A DNA stretch of 9,202 nucleotides from an uncultured Eubacteriales bacterium (GTDB lineage: Bacteria > Bacillota > Clostridia > Oscillospirales > Oscillospiraceae). The stretch lies in contig UQZA01000054.1 of the NCBI GenBank assembly GCA_900545515.1, positions 1-9,202 on the forward strand. The letters run 5' to 3'. Positions 5,998 to 9,202 of this stretch are shown here, piece after piece (the stretch's first letter is position 1; each line of letters starts with the position of its first letter). A model generated the notes under the pieces. That model was not told where the DNA came from. It searched no databases and worked only from the letters and a program-made list of their open reading frames with translations. The position numbers and the translations under genes are program-made.

Positions 5998-6026
5998 TTG
6001 TAGAAGCGCCGGCTTCGTGGTAAACT
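5998..6026 (+). promoter_or_regulatory. Candidate promoter of the pyrophosphatase gene
   Basis: TTGTAG (5998-6003) and TAAACT (6021-6026) are separated by 17 bases, with TGG immediately before the -10 box. Each hexamer has four matches to consensus, so this is a moderate call. It lies 40 bases before ATG 6066. Confidence 0.5.
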
Positions 6027-6065
6027 AAGGGAAGACTGGCGGATTTCATTTGGGAGGCGTTTTCT

Positions 6066-7682
6066 ATGGACCCCATTTACGTCACCGGGCACCGAAACCC
6101 GGATACAGATTCCATCGTCTCGGCAATGGCCTATGCTGCGTTGCGAAACACCCTGGGAGACCGGGAGTACCAGGCTGCCCGTCTGGGACACATCAGTGAC
6201 GAGACCCAGCTGGTTCTAGATAGCTTTGGCTTTCAGCCGCCGGTTCTGATCAGCTCTATGTATACCCAGGTCCGGGACCTGGAATATGATACCCCGCCTG
6301 CCCTGGGGGCAGCCGTTACTGTGAGCAGGGCCTGGAGCGTGCTGCAGGAAAATGGCAGCCTGCCCGGGATTCCTGTGGCCAAGGATGACGGGACGTTGTA
6401 CGGTATGCTTTTGCCGGAGGATATTGCGGAGTATGACATGCAGACCATCTACAAGCCCCGGCTGGACCGGGTGCCGGTATTCAACCTGCTGAGCGTCCTG
6501 GAGGGCAAGCTCCTCGATGAGGGAGAGGACTCTGTGGATTTGATCAGCGGAGAGGTGGTCATTGCCCTGCCCCAGAGTCGGGAGAGTCTCCTCTTCTCCC
6601 AGACAGACTCCGTGGTCATTTGTGGCCATCAGCCGGATCTCATTCGCCGGGCATTGGAACTCAATGTGAACTGTCTGGTCCTGTGCCAGACGGAGCTTCC
6701 GGAGGAGCTGCGGAGTCTGGAGACCCGGACCTGCATCATTTCCACCCCCTGTGACGCTTACCGGGCAGTACGCCTCATCTATCACTCCACCCCGATTGGT
6801 AGAATTTGCCGCCGGAAGAATCTAGTAACCTTCCACCTGGATGATTTGGTGGACGACGTCAAGGAAATTGTTCTGAAGGAGCGGGCTTCCTGCTACCCCA
6901 TTTTGGACGAGGGGGAGAAGATTGCGGGATTGTTGTACCAGAACCATCTGCTCCGGCCACGGCGCAAAAGGGTGGTGCTGGTGGACCACAACGAGCGGGC
7001 CCAATCTGTCCCGGGCCTGGAGGAGGCCCAGATCCTGGAGATCATTGACCATCACCGGCTGGCGGACATCCAGACCACCAACCCCATCTATGTCCGGAAC
7101 GAGCCTGTGGGCTCCACCACTACCATTGTGGCCAGCATGTTCCAGGAGCGAGGCCTCATGCCCTCGGAGAAGATGGCGGGGCTTATGGCATCGGCCATTG
7201 TGTCGGACACGGTGATGTTCAAATCCCCTACCTGTACCTCCCAGGACCGGCGTATGGCTGCCCGGATGGCCCGGATTGCCAATGTTTCCCTGGAGGAGCT
7301 GGGCAGGTCCATTTTTTCCGCCTCGGCCTCAGAAGACCGGCCGGTGGAGGATTTGCTATTTACGGATTTCAAAGAATTCCACATCGCCGGCCATTTCTTC
7401 GGCGTCAGCCAAATCACCTGTGTGGACTCTCCCCATCTGCTGGTCCGGAAAGAGGAATTTCTGGCAGTGATGCGAAGAACCATGGAGGAGAAGGGCTACA
7501 GCATGATGATCCTCATGCTAACAGACGTGCTCTTGGAGGGAACACAGCTGATCTATTTGGGAGACGAGGATACCATCCGACAGGCATTCAACGCCGATGT
7601 GCGGGATAACGAGGTCTTCTTGCCTAAGGTGATGTCCCGGAAAAAACAGATCATTCCCATGCTTACGGCGTTGTGGGGTTGA
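6066..7682 (+). CDS. ppaC: CBS-domain manganese-dependent inorganic pyrophosphatase (family II)
   Basis: A 538-residue cytoplasmic DHH-family enzyme that splits pyrophosphate to phosphate and so pulls biosynthetic reactions forward. The metal site reads GHRNPDTDS with H9, D13 and D15. It is then interrupted by a regulatory insert of about 230 residues: CBS1 (about 70-130), a DRTGG-like domain (about 140-245) and CBS2 (about 248-302). The catalytic domain resumes with D307-H308-N309, D328-H329-H330 and D381 in VSDTVMF. The spacing of these residues equals that of D75, H97-H98 and D149 in the short Bacillus enzyme. The phosphate-binding C-terminus is S524-RKKQ. In the family, AMP and ADP bound by the CBS pair inhibit, and diadenosine polyphosphates activate. 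GGGAGG (6052-6057) lies 8 bases before the ATG. A strong terminator follows. Confidence 0.97.
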   Translation: MDPIYVTGHRNPDTDSIVSAMAYAALRNTLGDREYQAARLGHISDETQLVLDSFGFQPPVLISSMYTQVRDLEYDTPPALGAAVTVSRAWSVLQENGSLPGIPVAKDDGTLYGMLLPEDIAEYDMQTIYKPRLDRVPVFNLLSVLEGKLLDEGEDSVDLISGEVVIALPQSRESLLFSQTDSVVICGHQPDLIRRALELNVNCLVLCQTELPEELRSLETRTCIISTPCDAYRAVRLIYHSTPIGRICRRKNLVTFHLDDLVDDVKEIVLKERASCYPILDEGEKIAGLLYQNHLLRPRRKRVVLVDHNERAQSVPGLEEAQILEIIDHHRLADIQTTNPIYVRNEPVGSTTTIVASMFQERGLMPSEKMAGLMASAIVSDTVMFKSPTCTSQDRRMAARMARIANVSLEELGRSIFSASASEDRPVEDLLFTDFKEFHIAGHFFGVSQITCVDSPHLLVRKEEFLAVMRRTMEEKGYSMMILMLTDVLLEGTQLIYLGDEDTIRQAFNADVRDNEVFLPKVMSRKKQIIPMLTALWG

Positions 7683-7703
7683 TGGATGATTCTATGCTAT
7701 TGG

Positions 7704-7737
7704 ACAGGCTGCGTTGATTGAATGCAGCCTGTTTTTT
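7704..7737 (+). terminator. Intrinsic terminator after the pyrophosphatase gene
   Basis: Bases 7704-7715 pair with 7721-7732 (12 bp, one G-U wobble) around a five-base loop, followed directly by a run of six T (7732-7737). It ends the asparaginase/pyrophosphatase block and marks the last base with the typical composition of the left part of the window. Confidence 0.92.
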
Positions 7738-7920
7738 ACTGAACTGCAGAAGGATTATGAGACTGCTGCACAATGGAATGTAGCCTTTATCAAAGCCAGC
7801 GCTTTGGACGGAGTTGTAAGTTTAGAAACGTTTCCAGACATTAGCCCTGTCCCATATGCCGTAAAAGCAGTGCGCAATATAAATCAATTTCTTACACAGC
7901 GACGAGGTTCCGCTACATAA
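7738..7920 (+). pseudogene. Orphan C-terminal-like fragment, unrecognised
   Basis: About 59 codons read from ELQKDYETAAQWN to LTQRRGSAT before TAA at 7918. The frame is open upstream only through the pyrophosphatase terminator, and it has no ribosome binding site, so it is unlikely to start here. The sequence looks protein-like (amphipathic stretches, a Pro-rich turn, a basic end) and resembles the tail of a longer protein whose front has been lost. I do not recognise the family. It may instead be chance. Confidence 0.3.
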
Positions 7921-8120
7921 TAAATTTATTTGACTTCAGAGATTGCATGGAGGAACAATCCCGGGTTTCTGACAGAATTGGCCAGGCATGATTTAGAGAG
8001 AAGGCCGATGGGCGCGGAGTTTGTTGCAATCCTTGCCTTTCATGGAGCGGTCGATATGTCTGCAACAATGCCTCTACTTTACGTGTGGATATTGAAGCAC
8101 TTAGGCGCTTTGTTCGGCAA
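7738..8120 (+). other. Disordered 380-base junction with broken reading frames
   Basis: No complete gene with a ribosome binding site is visible here. The + strand first holds an open frame to a TAA at 7918. Then come a 64-codon frame (7930-8124) that starts with TTG, and the helicase frame, which has a TGA at 7989-7991. Readable helicase-like sequence in that frame starts only around VDIEALRR (about 8085). The stretch is more AT-rich than everything to its left. It looks like a recombination scar or decayed 5' gene material at the edge of an accessory segment. I found no tRNA, direct repeat pair or inverted terminal repeat that would identify the event. Confidence 0.5.
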
Positions 8121-9202
8121 ATGAAAACCTTGGACGCTGATATTACGGCACACAATACTGCGTATGTAGATCGAGTCCTCGAGAGGGATAAAGTATATTT
8201 TGACAACATTTTAAAGCAGATCGACCCCAATATCCAACTGGATGAGGAGCAGCGTCGTGCTGTGATTACAGATGATGACTATTGCCTTTTGGTGGCTGGC
8301 GCCGGTGCGGGAAAGACTACGACGATGGCTGCAAAAGTGAAGTATCTGGTAGAGAGAAAGCACATCGACCCAAGCGAGATTATTGTAATCTCCTATACGA
8401 ATAAGGCAATTGGTGAGCTGCGGGATCGGATCAATAAAGGACTTGGTATTCCAGAAAAAATTTGCACGTTCCATGCTTTCACATATGATATTGTGAGGCA
8501 GTTTTCCACAGAGCCTCCTGAAATCAACTTTTCTTCCCAACAAATCATCTTTGATATGCTGGAAAAGACCATCTTTTACAATAAACAGCTCATGCGCAAT
8601 CTAGTTCTGTTTTTGGGCTATTATTTTGATCTGTCCGAAGATGTATTCCAGTTTTCTGATTTGAACCAATATCATCTCTATAAGTCAGCCCAAGAGTTTG
8701 AGACGTTGAAAAGTAGCTTAGGGGAATACATTAAAAAAGTCGAACAGCAGCGCACTAAGAAAACGCGAACAATTACGGGAGAATACCTGCGTTCTATGCA
8801 GGAAGTGCAAATAGCGAACTTCCTCTATTTGAATGGTTTGGACTATGAGTACGAGCGGGTATATCCCTTTGGTTCACCCTCCCGGAACAAAAAGTACACG
8901 CCTGATTTCTATATTTCGCAAGGCGAGCACGGCGTTTGGCTGGAGCATTATGCGCTGAGTGAAAGCGGCTACAACAGCCTTTTTACACCACAGCAGCGGC
9001 AGCGCTATCTTCATGCGATCAGCGACAAACGCCGCCTGCATAAAATAAATCAAACAACACTCCTGGAGACGTGGTCATTTTACACAGATCGGCGCCCGCT
9101 TCTTGATCACCTGAAAGAGATCCTCGAAAAAGAAGGCTTTGTCCTGAAGCCTCGCAATTTAGAAGAGGTATATAGAAAAGTCGTAAATACCGGTAAAGAT
9201 AA
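8121..9202 (+). CDS. UvrD/helicase IV-like SF1 helicase with nuclease-like insertion (incomplete at both ends)
   Basis: An ATP-driven DNA translocase of superfamily 1; at least 360 codons are present and open to the window edge. Numbering from ATG 8121: pre-motif EEQRRAV (Q-motif-like), Walker A G60-AGAGKTTT with K65, motif Ia ISYTNKAIGELRDRI, and TFHAF as motif Ic. An inserted domain (about 225-320) has the order expected of PD-(D/E)xK-type folds: E228 in EVQIANFL, D262 in TPDF and E275 in WLEHY, then RRLHK. Family relatives carry this insertion before Walker B, which would lie beyond 9202. The start is uncertain: ATG 8121 and GTG 8085 both lack a ribosome binding site. Relatives, as I recall them, have about 100 further N-terminal residues. 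The gene is therefore either 5'-truncated or rearranged. Its base composition is lower in GC than the left part of the window, which suggests transfer. A DNA repair or defence role is possible, but no partner gene is visible. Confidence 0.82.
   Translation, partial: MKTLDADITAHNTAYVDRVLERDKVYFDNILKQIDPNIQLDEEQRRAVITDDDYCLLVAGAGAGKTTTMAAKVKYLVERKHIDPSEIIVISYTNKAIGELRDRINKGLGIPEKICTFHAFTYDIVRQFSTEPPEINFSSQQIIFDMLEKTIFYNKQLMRNLVLFLGYYFDLSEDVFQFSDLNQYHLYKSAQEFETLKSSLGEYIKKVEQQRTKKTRTITGEYLRSMQEVQIANFLYLNGLDYEYERVYPFGSPSRNKKYTPDFYISQGEHGVWLEHYALSESGYNSLFTPQQRQRYLHAISDKRRLHKINQTTLLETWSFYTDRRPLLDHLKEILEKEGFVLKPRNLEEVYRKVVNTGKD

Noticed and set aside
5969..6005. Possible terminator after asparaginase
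   Set aside because: The only pairing found is a 5-bp CTTCT/AGAAG stem with a long loop, plus a short AGAATTCT palindrome. T runs are present but without a stable stem.
7930..8124. 64-codon + strand frame overlapping the helicase start
   Set aside because: It starts with TTG without a ribosome binding site and overlaps helicase-like codons in another frame. I see no family resemblance. It is kept only as part of the junction description.
1..9202. CRISPR array, tRNA, rRNA or known riboswitch
   Set aside because: No regularly spaced direct repeats, cloverleaf-like sequence with a T-loop, or recognisable riboswitch core was found by reading both strands.

Overview
The window is a stretch of GC-rich Firmicutes chromosome. 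The best guess is a gut Clostridia lineage such as Oscillospiraceae. This is an inference from strong GGAGG-type ribosome binding sites, a clostridial-style ThyA, rubrerythrin, a CBS-containing family II pyrophosphatase and a membrane-anchored parvulin. No rRNA, tRNA or marker gene is present to confirm it.

Layout. The left edge (1-290) holds the last codons of an unidentified + strand gene, a perfect hairpin, and the helix-turn-helix N-terminus of a broken transposase on the - strand. From about 289 to 4675 everything is on the - strand. In transcription order this block is: a zinc-ribbon/transmembrane/PpiC protein (4675-3167) with its own promoter and terminator; a thyA-folA pair (3017-1686) with its own promoter and coupled translation; a small CrtO-like membrane acyltransferase (1490-1017) with its own promoter, a hairpin-bearing leader and a terminator that begins in its stop codon; and rubrerythrin (915-289). 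At 4676-4963 the strand switches. This divergent region carries - and + promoters whose -35 boxes overlap almost completely. The + strand then encodes an asparaginase (4964-5968) and a CBS-DRTGG-CBS manganese pyrophosphatase (6066-7682), ending at a strong terminator (7704-7737).

Right after that terminator the sequence becomes visibly more AT-rich and coding structure is lost for about 380 bases (7738-8120). A short orphan ORF and broken frames lie there. A superfamily 1 helicase of the UvrD/helicase IV type follows from about 8121, with a nuclease-like insertion. It lacks the usual N-terminal region and runs off the right edge. I read this as the edge of an acquired or rearranged accessory segment.

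Most genes are housekeeping: thyA and folA act together in dTMP synthesis and folate recycling; asparaginase and pyrophosphatase are general metabolism; rubrerythrin is oxidative-stress protection in an anaerobe. I did not find a convincing new multi-gene system. The parts most worth a second look are the helicase-nuclease with its damaged 5' side, the zinc-ribbon parvulin, the CrtO-like enzyme outside any carotenoid cluster, and the face-to-face promoter pair.
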